Part shown: piece by piece, positions 7,102 through 13,712 of the stretch
How positions within the stretch are numbered: position 1 is the first letter of the stretch
Layout: the number at the start of each line of letters is the position of its first letter
Virus record (IMG/VR): IMGVR_UViG_3300046714_000370
Coordinates: 1-37,802 of that record
Origin: a virus
DNA length: 37,802 bases
Reading direction: 5' to 3' (one strand)
Translations under genes and position numbers: made by a program
The notes under the pieces: generated by a model
The model's input: the letters and a program-made list of their open reading frames with translations, nothing else
What the model was told of the DNA's origin: nothing
Databases searched by the model: none

Positions 7102-7773
7102 ATGACAAGCATTGCATACAAGCAGCCTCACGGCTGGTCTAAGCTGGACAAATACCGTGGGTGCCCGCAGCAGTTCAAGTATGTCTACATTGACAAGCTC
7201 AAAGAGCCTGAGTCCAAGGCCTTGACGCATGGTTCCGAGGTGCATGGCGGCCTCGAGACCTACTTGAACGGATGGGGCAAGACCATGCCGGACGGCGTGC
7301 TCAAGGTGTGGCACAAGCGCATCGACAAACTCAAGGAGCGCCACGATGTCAAGACGGAGGCTGCATGGGGAGTTACACGCGATTGGCTGCCTCTTAGCAA
7401 TTGGCTGCATCCTGATTGCTGGATTAGGGCTAAGTCTGATTTTTTCTATTTTGATGGGGACACCTTAGTGCTCGGCGACTTCAAGACCGGCCAATACCGT
7501 GTGCCGAGCGACGACCAGATAGAACTATATGCCGTGATCGGGCATGCCATGTTCCCTCTCGTCAAGAATGTAAGGGCGTCATTCTGGTTTGTCGAGCAGG
7601 CGGTTGACCCGTTAGAACTTTTGTATACGGACAAGCAGCTCATCAATCTGCGGGGCAAGTTCACCCAGGAGTTCATCAAAATGGAGAAGGAGCGCAAGTG
7701 GGCGCCGACACCGTCCAACAAGTGCAAGTGGTGCACGTTCTCGAGGCAGAAGAATGGCCCTTGCAAATACTGA
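7102..7773 (+). CDS. Cas4/RecB-like PD-(D/E)XK nuclease with Fe-S cysteines
   Basis: The 223-aa product shows the RecB/Cas4-type nuclease pattern: H48, D113, D126-F-K128 (DFKTG) and Q139-x3-Y143. One N-terminal Cys (C21, in RGCPQQF) and three C-terminal Cys (C208-x2-C211-x9-C221) fit a 4Fe-4S cluster as in Cas4 and AddB. It would process DNA ends as an exonuclease in replication, recombination or degradation of host DNA. It follows the polymerase with a good ribosome-binding site (CAGGAG) and overlaps the VRR-NUC gene by 20 bases. There is no CRISPR array in the genome, so a spacer-acquisition role is not supported. Confidence 0.9.
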   Translation: MTSIAYKQPHGWSKLDKYRGCPQQFKYVYIDKLKEPESKALTHGSEVHGGLETYLNGWGKTMPDGVLKVWHKRIDKLKERHDVKTEAAWGVTRDWLPLSNWLHPDCWIRAKSDFFYFDGDTLVLGDFKTGQYRVPSDDQIELYAVIGHAMFPLVKNVRASFWFVEQAVDPLELLYTDKQLINLRGKFTQEFIKMEKERKWAPTPSNKCKWCTFSRQKNGPCKY

Positions 7774-8038
7774 GCGGGAATCCAAGCTTGAGAATCGGTG
7801 TATTGCCTATTGCATGAAGCACAACGGCATGACCGTCAAGATCGTAGGCTCCAAAGGGTGGCCTGACCGCATCTTCGTCACAGAGGAGGGCAAGATACTC
7901 TTCTGTGAGTTCAAGGCGGTATGGGGCCATATCAGCGCAATGCAGGAGTATGTGGCAGACAAGCTCCATGCCCGCGGCATTGAGGTCTACATCATAACAG
8001 GATTCAAACAGTTCAAGGAGACATACAATGCAGTTTGA
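7754..8038 (+). CDS. VRR-NUC domain nuclease
   Basis: The 94-aa product is a minimal VRR-NUC nuclease: acidic E13 in the first helix, GSKGWPDRIF (D38), E52-F-K54 (CEFKA) and Q64 in the helix after it. This stand-alone form is common in phage replication modules, where it is thought to act as a structure-specific endonuclease, for example on branched intermediates. It overlaps both neighbours: the Cas4-like gene by 20 bases and the SNF2-type helicase by 11 bases. Confidence 0.93.
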   Translation: MALANTERESKLENRCIAYCMKHNGMTVKIVGSKGWPDRIFVTEEGKILFCEFKAVWGHISAMQEYVADKLHARGIEVYIITGFKQFKETYNAV

Positions 8039-9452
8039 AGCATCAGCTAAAGCCATAGACTGGGTGCCTATGCAATACCAGCTAGACGGCATTAAGTGGC
8101 TGACGTCGCGCCCGTCCGCTGCATTGTTCTGGCGTCCAGGCCTAAGGAAGACCAGCACGGTCATCGCCTCGTTCCTGGATTTGCGCAAGAACAAAAGGTT
8201 AGGCGTCAAGCGCATGATCGTATTCGCCCCGCTCAAGGTGTGTCAAGGCGTGTGGCGCCAGGAGGTTGGCAAGTGGAAGCAGTTCGCAGGGCTGAAGGTC
8301 GGGTTTGCGCATGGTCCCAACAAGCGTGAAATCATCAAGGATATGTCTAACGACATCGTCCTGCTCAACTATGACGGCATCTTGTGGGCGCTTGACCGCG
8401 GGCAGAACTACCTGAACGGTTTCGAGGTGGTATGCTTCGACGAACTCACGCGCCTTAAGGCAACTAACACCAGGAGGTTCAAATGCATGAAAGTCGCGCT
8501 GCACCTGTTTATGTTCCGCTGGGGACTTACGGGCTCACCCGCGCCCAACGGCTTAATGGATTTATTTGGGCAGGTTTTTATGTTGGACGGGGGACAAAGG
8601 TTGGGTCCGTTCATCACTCGTTTTCGTTTAGAATACTTCCATCAGAAGCCCTTCGACACTTGGTCGTGGTATCCAAATAACGACACGCCAAGGCGCATCA
8701 CGCTAAAGCTGAAAGACCTCGCCCATTACATCGACGAGAAGTATTGGAACAAGATGCCTACGCTCATCGACGTCAAGCTTGAGGTTGAGCTCGAGACGCC
8801 TGCCATGAAGGCCTACAAGCAGCTGGAACGCGACTTCCTTATGAAGCTGGAGAACGACGTGGTCACCGCCGCCAATGCCGCCGTCCTCTCAGGCAAGCTG
8901 CGGCAATGCGCATCGGGTCAGGTGTATGACGAGGCCAGGAACGTCATCAAGGTGCACGAGTCCAAGGTCGACGCGCTCGAGAGCCTGGTGGAGGAACTGG
9001 CAGGAGACCCCGTCATCGTGGTCGTGGCGTTCCTGCATGAGGTGACGGCCATCCGCGAGCGGCTGGGTGAGAAGACGCCATACCTGGGCGGCGGTGTCGC
9101 CGACGGGCAAGTGGCAAAGATCATCCAGAACTGGAACCTGGGCTGGACGCCTGTGCTGCTGGTGCACCCGACGACCGTGGCGCATGGGCTCAACCTGCAG
9201 GGCGGCGGGCATAACATCTGCTGGTTCACGATGACCTGGAATGCAGAGGAATGGGAACAGCTAATTAGGCGTCTCTATCGCACCGGCCAGAAAGACCATG
9301 TCATGAATTACGTGCTCATTGCCAAAGGAACTATTGATGAGTATATAGCACAAGTCTTAGTAGACAAGGCAGCTGTTCAACAAAACTTATTAGACGGATT
9401 GAAACATCACTATGGCATCGAAAAAAAGCGAGTATCACAGAAAGTGGTGTAG
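8028..9452 (+). CDS. SNF2/DEAD-type helicase with variant Walker A
   Basis: The 474-aa superfamily 2 helicase starts after a good site (AAGGAG). Motifs in order are a Q-motif-like VPMQYQLDGIKWL, motif I as R36-P-G-L-R40-K41-T42, motif II as CFDEL, motif III as LTGSP, and motifs V and VI as HGLNLQGG and QLIRRLYRTGQ. The SNF2-style C-terminal half suggests branch or D-loop remodelling with the neighbouring VRR-NUC and Cas4-like nucleases. Motif I is unusual: the glycine before the catalytic lysine is arginine (AGG codon 8145-8147), one base from GGG. This may weaken ATP binding, be a sequencing error, or be a tolerated variant. The last 41 bases overlap the HNH gene. Confidence 0.9.
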   Translation: MQFEASAKAIDWVPMQYQLDGIKWLTSRPSAALFWRPGLRKTSTVIASFLDLRKNKRLGVKRMIVFAPLKVCQGVWRQEVGKWKQFAGLKVGFAHGPNKREIIKDMSNDIVLLNYDGILWALDRGQNYLNGFEVVCFDELTRLKATNTRRFKCMKVALHLFMFRWGLTGSPAPNGLMDLFGQVFMLDGGQRLGPFITRFRLEYFHQKPFDTWSWYPNNDTPRRITLKLKDLAHYIDEKYWNKMPTLIDVKLEVELETPAMKAYKQLERDFLMKLENDVVTAANAAVLSGKLRQCASGQVYDEARNVIKVHESKVDALESLVEELAGDPVIVVVAFLHEVTAIRERLGEKTPYLGGGVADGQVAKIIQNWNLGWTPVLLVHPTTVAHGLNLQGGGHNICWFTMTWNAEEWEQLIRRLYRTGQKDHVMNYVLIAKGTIDEYIAQVLVDKAAVQQNLLDGLKHHYGIEKKRVSQKVV

Positions 9453-9747
9453 GGCTAATGCAGAACACTTGCATGCTTATCGTAATGCTAGGTCTGCTGC
9501 ATATTATCTAAAGGATAAGCTTAAGCAAAATGCTAGAACTAAAGCTTGGAATGCAGCTCACCCTGAAAAAAAGCGTGCATCAAGCACTTTGAACAATGCC
9601 ATACGTGCTGGTAAGATAAAGAGAGGTTCATGTGAAGTATGCGGTAAGCTCAATGCTCATGGGCATCATGAAGATTACACCAAGCCATTAGTTGTTCGGT
9701 GGCTATGTTCATTACATCATCGTATCGAACATAGGAAACATAAATAA
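9412..9747 (+). CDS. HNH endonuclease
   Basis: The 111-aa product has a basic N-terminal helical region (residues 1-70) and a zinc-finger HNH core. The core comprises C74-x2-C77 (CEVCG), H83 with H85-H86-x-D88 (HGHHED), and C99-x2-HH (CSLHH, 99-103). Such small free-standing HNH genes in phages are often homing endonucleases that spread within polymerase and helicase neighbourhoods. The gene begins inside the helicase frame, and its base composition is clearly richer in A and T than that of its neighbours, which fits recent insertion. P3 lies 10 bp after its stop. Confidence 0.9.
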   Translation: MASKKSEYHRKWCRANAEHLHAYRNARSAAYYLKDKLKQNARTKAWNAAHPEKKRASSTLNNAIRAGKIKRGSCEVCGKLNAHGHHEDYTKPLVVRWLCSLHHRIEHRKHK

Positions 9748-9756
9748 AAATACTGG

Positions 9757-9785
9757 GTTACAAAAACAGAAGAGCGCTGTATAAT
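9757..9785 (+). promoter_or_regulatory. Promoter P3, nucleotide-metabolism operon
   Basis: GTTACA (9757-9762), a 17-bp spacer and a perfect TATAAT (9780-9785). The upstream AAAAATACTGG is identical to that at P2. It lies about 30 bp before the start of the 9816 gene and would drive the genes through 12590. Confidence 0.7.
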
Positions 9786-9815
9786 GCTTCTGTAGTATAA
9801 CACTTGGAGAGCGAA

Positions 9816-10550
9816 ATGGAAATAGAGTTGGGGATGAACTATAATTCGAAGTGCGCACTGGCAATAGAGCAAAGCGAGCACCAGTATGACGTGGTAAACA
9901 TTGAGGCGCATGGGCTGGAGTATCAGTCCATGAGCCGCAGTAACTTTCTCCGGGAGTATTACAGGGACATCCTGGAAGAACAGTGGATTGTGCTTTGCAA
10001 GTTCCTGAAAGTAGCAATGATGAAGGACGGTAACAATCCCGTTGCCGTTCAGATACTTATGAAAGGACTGGAAATGAAGTTGAAAGAACTGAAGGACAAG
10101 TCGATGGCTGAGCTGGTCGAGATGTATAACCCGCTGGCCAAAGCGGCAGGCAAGAAGGAACTGACGAAGTTCAAGACGCTCGAGGCAGGGCGCCTGGAAA
10201 TCGTCAAGCTGGCCAATGCCAAGCCGAAGACGGCTTCCGGCGAAAGCAAGGGCACCGGCACGGGTCGTGCGCGCCTCGGTATCGGCGTGTTCGCCAAGGA
10301 CTTGCTGCGGGCTGGCAAGTCGGTCGCGGATACGTTCGAGGCAGTGCGCAAGAAGTTCCCTACCGGCCAGACCACGAAGGCGTGCATCAGCTACTACAAG
10401 AACGCACTCGTCAAGGCGGGCGACCTGAAGAGCGGCCGCACCGAGAAGACCGCCAAAGAGAAAAAGAAGGTCAAGAAGGTGAAAGCCGCCAAGACCGTCA
10501 AACCCTCGGCACCGGCACAAGAACCTGCACAAGACCCCATACAGCAGTAG
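9816..10550 (+). CDS. Basic DNA-binding-like protein with domain shared with 328-702
   Basis: The 244-aa product has an N-terminal alpha-beta region (1-95), a helical segment with LVEMYNPLA followed by a lysine-rich stretch (about 95-140), and a GIG...AK...EAVRKKF...TTKACISYYKNAL domain (about 155-205). It ends in a Lys, Ala and Pro-rich tail. The 155-205 domain matches residues 71-124 of the first gene of the genome. I use ATG 9816, which follows TTGGAGAG; an upstream TTG in frame overlaps that site. It is the first gene after P3. Chromatin-like or regulatory binding is a guess from its composition. Confidence 0.8.
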   Translation: MEIELGMNYNSKCALAIEQSEHQYDVVNIEAHGLEYQSMSRSNFLREYYRDILEEQWIVLCKFLKVAMMKDGNNPVAVQILMKGLEMKLKELKDKSMAELVEMYNPLAKAAGKKELTKFKTLEAGRLEIVKLANAKPKTASGESKGTGTGRARLGIGVFAKDLLRAGKSVADTFEAVRKKFPTGQTTKACISYYKNALVKAGDLKSGRTEKTAKEKKKVKKVKAAKTVKPSAPAQEPAQDPIQQ

Positions 10551-10560
10551 TCAACCTGTG

Positions 10561-10585
10561 AACATGGGGCGGAGACGCCCCTGTT
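10561..10585 (+). terminator. Hairpin after the 9816-10550 gene, weak terminator
   Basis: AACA-T-GGGGCG-GAGA-CGCCCC-TGTT forms a GC-rich stem with one bulged T. Only CCCTTT follows in place of a real T-run, so it may be an attenuator or mRNA-stabilising hairpin and not an efficient terminator. The next gene has its own ribosome-binding site 20 bp on. Confidence 0.5.
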
Positions 10586-10600
10586 CCCTTTGGAGACAAC

Positions 10601-10918
10601 ATGACTAAAGAAGAGTTTATGAAGACGGCCGAGGTCGTGGCCAACTTGGTGGGCAAGAAGCACCAGGACTACCAAGCAGGGCAGGCATCGCTCGAGGACT
10701 ACTTCGCCTTTCATCACTACAGCTATGTCCAAATGCTATGGGTCAAGATGCTGCGGCTGTTGAGCCTTACCCGCAAGCGTGAAACAGGCGTTGAGCCCGT
10801 ATTTGAAGGTATTAAAGACACTTGTATTGACCTCATCGCCTACGGCGTTTTCTATTTGGCGTTCTTGCTCAAGTATGAAACCAGGTCTGACCATAAGGAA
10901 AGGAGAGAACATGAATAA
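10601..10918 (+). CDS. DUF1599-like, nucleotide-modification-associated protein
   Basis: The 105-aa all-helical product shows KKHQDYQAGQ near the N-terminus, a central FHHYSYVQMLWVKMLRL and a C-terminal GIKDTCIDLIAYGVFY. This is the layout of DUF1599, also called nucleotide modification associated domain 1, as I recall it. That family tends to be encoded next to thymidylate synthase homologues, which is exactly the context here: its last 8 bases overlap the start of the next gene. It has a good ribosome-binding site (TTTGGAG). Its biochemical activity is unknown; I infer involvement in the pyrimidine nucleotide pathway. Confidence 0.7.
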   Translation: MTKEEFMKTAEVVANLVGKKHQDYQAGQASLEDYFAFHHYSYVQMLWVKMLRLLSLTRKRETGVEPVFEGIKDTCIDLIAYGVFYLAFLLKYETRSDHKERREHE

Positions 10919-11774
10919 CTGGGAATTAGACTATATCAACCTGGTCTCTGACGTCATCAAGTATGGCGTCCCGCATGAGACCAGGGTCGGTATGGCGCAT
11001 GCAGCGCTTGGCACGGGGCTGTCGATCAAGGTCGCCGATGGCGAGTTCCCTCTGCTCACCACCCGCAAGCTGTTCTACAAGCCGGTATTCGGGGAGCTGA
11101 CGGGATTCTTGATGGGTTCTGCCCATAACTTTGACTTCACCAGTAACGGCTGCAACTACTGGACGCCCAATGCACGTGCCTGGGCCGAGAAGGTGTATGG
11201 TGAACGTGCCAAGGACATCGCCGATGAAGACCTGCCTGTGGGTCATATCTACGGATATCAATGGCGCAGATGGGCTGTCAAACCTGGTTTAGGCTTTGAC
11301 CAGTTGGCCGAAGCGCAACGCCTTATAAAGAAGGAACCTAACTCCAGGCGTATCATGGTAACAGCATGGGAACCGGCAGACCTTCATAACATGTGCCTGC
11401 CGCCTTGCCATACACATTTCCAGTATCATGTGCTCGGCGACAAGCTGCATTGCAGCGTGTATATGCGCTCGGTGGATTTGTGCCTCGGCCTGCCTGCCGA
11501 CATCACGCTCTACTACGCCCTGCTGATTCTGATGGCGAAGGATTGCGACATACTCCCCGGCACGCTGCATTTTCACTTCGGCAATGCACATGTGTATGCC
11601 GACCATATCGTGCCGTTCCTGGAGCAGCAGCCACGTGTCATCAAAGCACCGCCCGTCTATTGGCTGCAGGCTATAGAGCATGGTGAACGCTATATAGATG
11701 ACTTCAAGCCCGACCTGCTGAAGATAACGGAGTATGAGCCTGCCGACGCCATCAAATACGAGCTGCTAGTATGA
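10911..11774 (+). CDS. Thymidylate synthase homologue, probable dCMP (hydroxy)methylase
   Basis: The 287-aa product has the thymidylate synthase fold signatures: catalytic C166 in LPPCHTHFQ, R186-S in the phosphate loop and LGLP before the nucleotide-binding residue. That residue, exactly 31 positions after the catalytic Cys as in E. coli ThyA (C146, N177), is Asp (D197, LGLPADI) and not Asn. Asp at this position is the known determinant of cytosine over uracil recognition, found in T4 dCMP hydroxymethylase (C148, D179) and in engineered Asn-to-Asp synthases. The likely substrate is therefore dCMP and the product 5-methyl- or 5-hydroxymethyl-dCMP. The start at 10911 follows AAGGAGAG and overlaps the previous gene; its stop overlaps the MazG-like gene. 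Confidence 0.9.
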   Translation: MNNWELDYINLVSDVIKYGVPHETRVGMAHAALGTGLSIKVADGEFPLLTTRKLFYKPVFGELTGFLMGSAHNFDFTSNGCNYWTPNARAWAEKVYGERAKDIADEDLPVGHIYGYQWRRWAVKPGLGFDQLAEAQRLIKKEPNSRRIMVTAWEPADLHNMCLPPCHTHFQYHVLGDKLHCSVYMRSVDLCLGLPADITLYYALLILMAKDCDILPGTLHFHFGNAHVYADHIVPFLEQQPRVIKAPPVYWLQAIEHGERYIDDFKPDLLKITEYEPADAIKYELLV

Positions 11775-12187
11775 GCACATACAAAGACCCGCCAAGCATG
11801 TTCGCCCAAGTCAAGGAGTTCCAGAAAACCGTGCTAAACAACTGGGGTGCCAAACCGCCGTCTGTCCTGAGCTTTGAAGAGTCGATGTATCTGGTCAAGT
11901 GCGTGAACGAAGAGCTTGCCGAGTTCAAAGACGCGCGGCTGTCTGGAGACCTAGCAGGTATGGCCGACGCACTTGCCGATGCCATCTACTTCCTGCTGGG
12001 TTTCGCCGCCAAGATGGGCCTGCCGTTTGACGAAATCTGGGACATTGTGCATGAGGCCAATATGCAGAAGGTGGCAGGCAAGACCAAGCGTGGCATGCCG
12101 AACGATGCGGCTAAACCACCTGACTGGAAAGACCCTAAAGACAAGATAAAGGAGCTGCTCTATGGACCAGACCCGACCCTCGATTGA
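11771..12187 (+). CDS. MazG/PRA-PH-like nucleotide pyrophosphohydrolase
   Basis: The 138-aa all-helical protein has the metal-binding pattern of the MazG/HisE superfamily: E47-E48-x2-E51 (NEELAEF) and D66-x3-D70 (DALAD), then an NMQK motif near residue 114. Members hydrolyse nucleoside triphosphates to monophosphates plus pyrophosphate. Lying directly after the dCMP-type thymidylate synthase homologue (ATGA overlap) and before dCMP deaminase, it could act as a dCTPase. It would then supply dCMP and lower unmodified dCTP, as T4 gp56 does. The substrate is inferred from context only. Confidence 0.88.
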   Translation: MSTYKDPPSMFAQVKEFQKTVLNNWGAKPPSVLSFEESMYLVKCVNEELAEFKDARLSGDLAGMADALADAIYFLLGFAAKMGLPFDEIWDIVHEANMQKVAGKTKRGMPNDAAKPPDWKDPKDKIKELLYGPDPTLD

Positions 12188-12590
12188 CCGCGTGATGCTC
12201 AACATCGCGGTGTGCCTCGCCCAACGCGCGACGTGCTACAAGCTCGCCGTAGGGTGCGTTCTAACCGACCATGACGGCAGGATACTATCGGCAGGCTACA
12301 ACGGGAAGCCGAAGGGCTTCACGCATTGCCTGACGAACAGGTGTGACGGCGACGTCTGTCTCGCCACGCATGCGGAGACCAATGCCCTCATGTCGTGCCG
12401 TGGCATGCAGTCCATACACACCTGCTACACGACGCACTCGCCTTGCATGTCCTGTGTCAAGCAGCTGATTCAGACCAACTGCCGGCGTATCATCTATATG
12501 CATGAGACGCCGGAGATATTGCTCGCGCATCGCCATTGGCAACATGCTGGGCGTCAATGGTTTCAGTATAAACACGAGTTAAAAAGTTGA
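12162..12590 (+). CDS. dCMP deaminase family protein
   Basis: The 142-aa zinc deaminase shows H70-A-E72 (HAETNAL) and P-C95-x2-C98 (SPCMSC), the zinc ligands and catalytic glutamate, with the GYNG substrate loop typical of deoxycytidylate deaminases. It would convert dCMP to dUMP, feeding thymidylate synthesis by the host enzyme. With a neighbour that probably uses dCMP, the two compete for one pool, as in T4, where both cd and gene 42 are encoded. It overlaps the MazG-like gene by 26 bases and has its own site (AAGGAG). Confidence 0.92.
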   Translation: MDQTRPSIDRVMLNIAVCLAQRATCYKLAVGCVLTDHDGRILSAGYNGKPKGFTHCLTNRCDGDVCLATHAETNALMSCRGMQSIHTCYTTHSPCMSCVKQLIQTNCRRIIYMHETPEILLAHRHWQHAGRQWFQYKHELKS

Positions 12591-12653
12591 TACGAACGTA
12601 TATCTTTTTTGTCTAAGTTTCTTTAAACGATCGTATACACGAACGTCGTGCGG

Positions 12654-12682
12654 TTTAAATCGCTATTATTTCGATATATAAT
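12654..12682 (+). promoter_or_regulatory. Promoter P4, small-protein operon
   Basis: TTTAAA (12654-12659), a 17-bp spacer and a perfect TATAAT (12677-12682). The spacing equals that of the other promoters, although the -35 lacks the C. Upstream lie ATACG-AA-CGTAT (12590-12601) and CACGA-ACG-TCGTG, dyads that could be operators. It lies in a 191-bp gap and would drive 12782-14016. Confidence 0.55.
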
Positions 12683-12781
12683 AACGATGTTGCGCATGCA
12701 GCCGGTGCATTTCTCCAAGGACGTGGCGGTGGGCGCGTTACCGGTGGTCCACCAACCCTTCAACTCTAGCAGGAGGTATTG

Positions 12782-13156
12782 ATGAAAAAGAAGACCAGGG
12801 TTATTATCATCGACACTGTTACCCAGTCTGTCAAAGAGGCATTGTGGGACGGAAACTCGAAGCAGCTGCGTGCATGGGTAGGCGCAGAGACCCTCGACAG
12901 TGCATCGGGTCCCACGAATGCCAAGGGTCATCGCGGCGTTGCGTTTGTAGACGACATGGGTATGGCGACGAATAAGCCTAGGTGGTTCTGGCCTGAGTTC
13001 TATCCACGGCCGCTGATCGGCAACGCCATGATATTCGGCGCCAACAGGAAAGGCGAGACGGTCGATGCGCCTTACTCATTGGACGAGATGAGCGGCAAGA
13101 TATTCTTCCAGGATGTGCTGAGTGAGCTCGACACTAAAAGGATGCCGCGCGCATGA
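12782..13156 (+). CDS. Hypothetical protein, weak DUF3846 resemblance
   Basis: The 124-aa product starts with a basic tip and a beta-strand (RVIIIDTV). It then has a central GVAFVDDMGMATNKPRWFWP and a C-terminal PLIGNAMIFGANRKGE. That order, a short alpha-beta unit followed by an I-G-N/xA-hydrophobic-G-x-N loop, is reminiscent of DUF3846, a common phage family of unknown function, but the match is weak. ATG 12782 lies 5 bases after AGGAGG; an in-frame TTG at 12779 is too close to that site. It is the first well-supported gene after P4. Confidence 0.75.
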   Translation: MKKKTRVIIIDTVTQSVKEALWDGNSKQLRAWVGAETLDSASGPTNAKGHRGVAFVDDMGMATNKPRWFWPEFYPRPLIGNAMIFGANRKGETVDAPYSLDEMSGKIFFQDVLSELDTKRMPRA

Positions 13157-13365
13157 ACACACAAGCCCAGCTGTTATACAAGCTCAAAGACTTAGGCTGG
13201 ACTGTATCGATGTGTGGCTCCCAGCATTACAAGCTAGTCCCGCCACACCGAGATATGCGCATCGTCATAGCATCCTATACGGCGAGCGACCATCGCGCCT
13301 ACATGAATATACGGGCGGACATACGAAGGGCATACAAAGTAACTGGCAGGGAATCACCCATATAA
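13153..13365 (+). CDS. Small hypothetical protein, HicA-like or nucleic-acid-binding
   Basis: The 70-aa product follows the pattern LLYKLKDLGWTV...SQHYKLVPP...IVIAS...DHRAYMNIRADIRRAY. This resembles small phage proteins with a dsRBD or HicA-like fold, in which a helix is followed by a three-stranded sheet and a final helix. The HicA catalytic His is plausibly H26 (SQHYK), but there is no HicB partner next to it, so a toxin role is not supported. It overlaps the previous stop (ATGA). Confidence 0.7.
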   Translation: MNTQAQLLYKLKDLGWTVSMCGSQHYKLVPPHRDMRIVIASYTASDHRAYMNIRADIRRAYKVTGRESPI

Positions 13366-13377
13366 AAGGAGACTAAC

Positions 13378-13533
13378 ATGTATGATTACAAGCGTGAGCA
13401 TTTTAAGTTTGTGCGCTGCTCAGGACTGAAGCGGTCTGACTTTGAAGGCGAACTAGACCACTCTGGCAGTTGGCTGGCTTTAGGGGTCGCTCTTACCATT
13501 CTTGTCATTTTAATTGTAGGGGCAACCCTATGA
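13378..13533 (+). CDS. Small single-pass membrane protein
   Basis: The 51-aa product has a charged N-terminal half (residues 1-30, cytoplasmic by the positive-inside rule) and one C-terminal transmembrane helix (about 32-51) rich in Leu, Ile and Val. A strong AAGGAG site lies 7 bases before the ATG. Its stop overlaps the start of the next gene (ATGA). It is the first of four tiny membrane-protein genes at the end of the plus-strand arm and a candidate holin- or spanin-type lysis component; no family is recognised. Confidence 0.7.
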   Translation: MYDYKREHFKFVRCSGLKRSDFEGELDHSGSWLALGVALTILVILIVGATL

Positions 13534-13712
13534 CCATCACGCTGCATTGGTGGTTGGCACCGTTGGCGCTGGTGCTCTTGGCTGCGTGGTTTTTCTTCAC
13601 AGCCAAGCCATCCAGCGATTACGATTTCGTAACCCCGCTGATTGGGGCGGGTGTTGCCCTTGCCCTCATTGCGGGGGCAGTTCTTTTCACATTGGGAAGG
13701 TGGACAGCATAA
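13530..13712 (+). CDS. Small two-pass membrane protein, holin candidate
   Basis: The 60-aa product has two hydrophobic helices (about residues 7-24 and 36-54) joined by a short polar loop containing KPSSDYD, with very few charges at either end. Size and topology match class II holins, but no sequence family is recognised. It overlaps the previous stop (ATGA) and the next start (TAATG), so it is expressed only together with its neighbours. Confidence 0.65.
   Translation: MTITLHWWLAPLALVLLAAWFFFTAKPSSDYDFVTPLIGAGVALALIAGAVLFTLGRWTA

Noticed and set aside
12590-12610. Terminator after dCMP deaminase (ATACGAACGTAT then T-run)
   Set aside because: The possible stem is only 4 or 5 AT-rich pairs with a minimal loop, too weak for a rho-independent terminator; it is more like an operator dyad.
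13153-13365. HicA-type toxin of a toxin-antitoxin pair
   Set aside because: The fold resemblance is weak and no HicB-like antitoxin follows; the neighbours are an unrelated hypothetical gene and a membrane protein.
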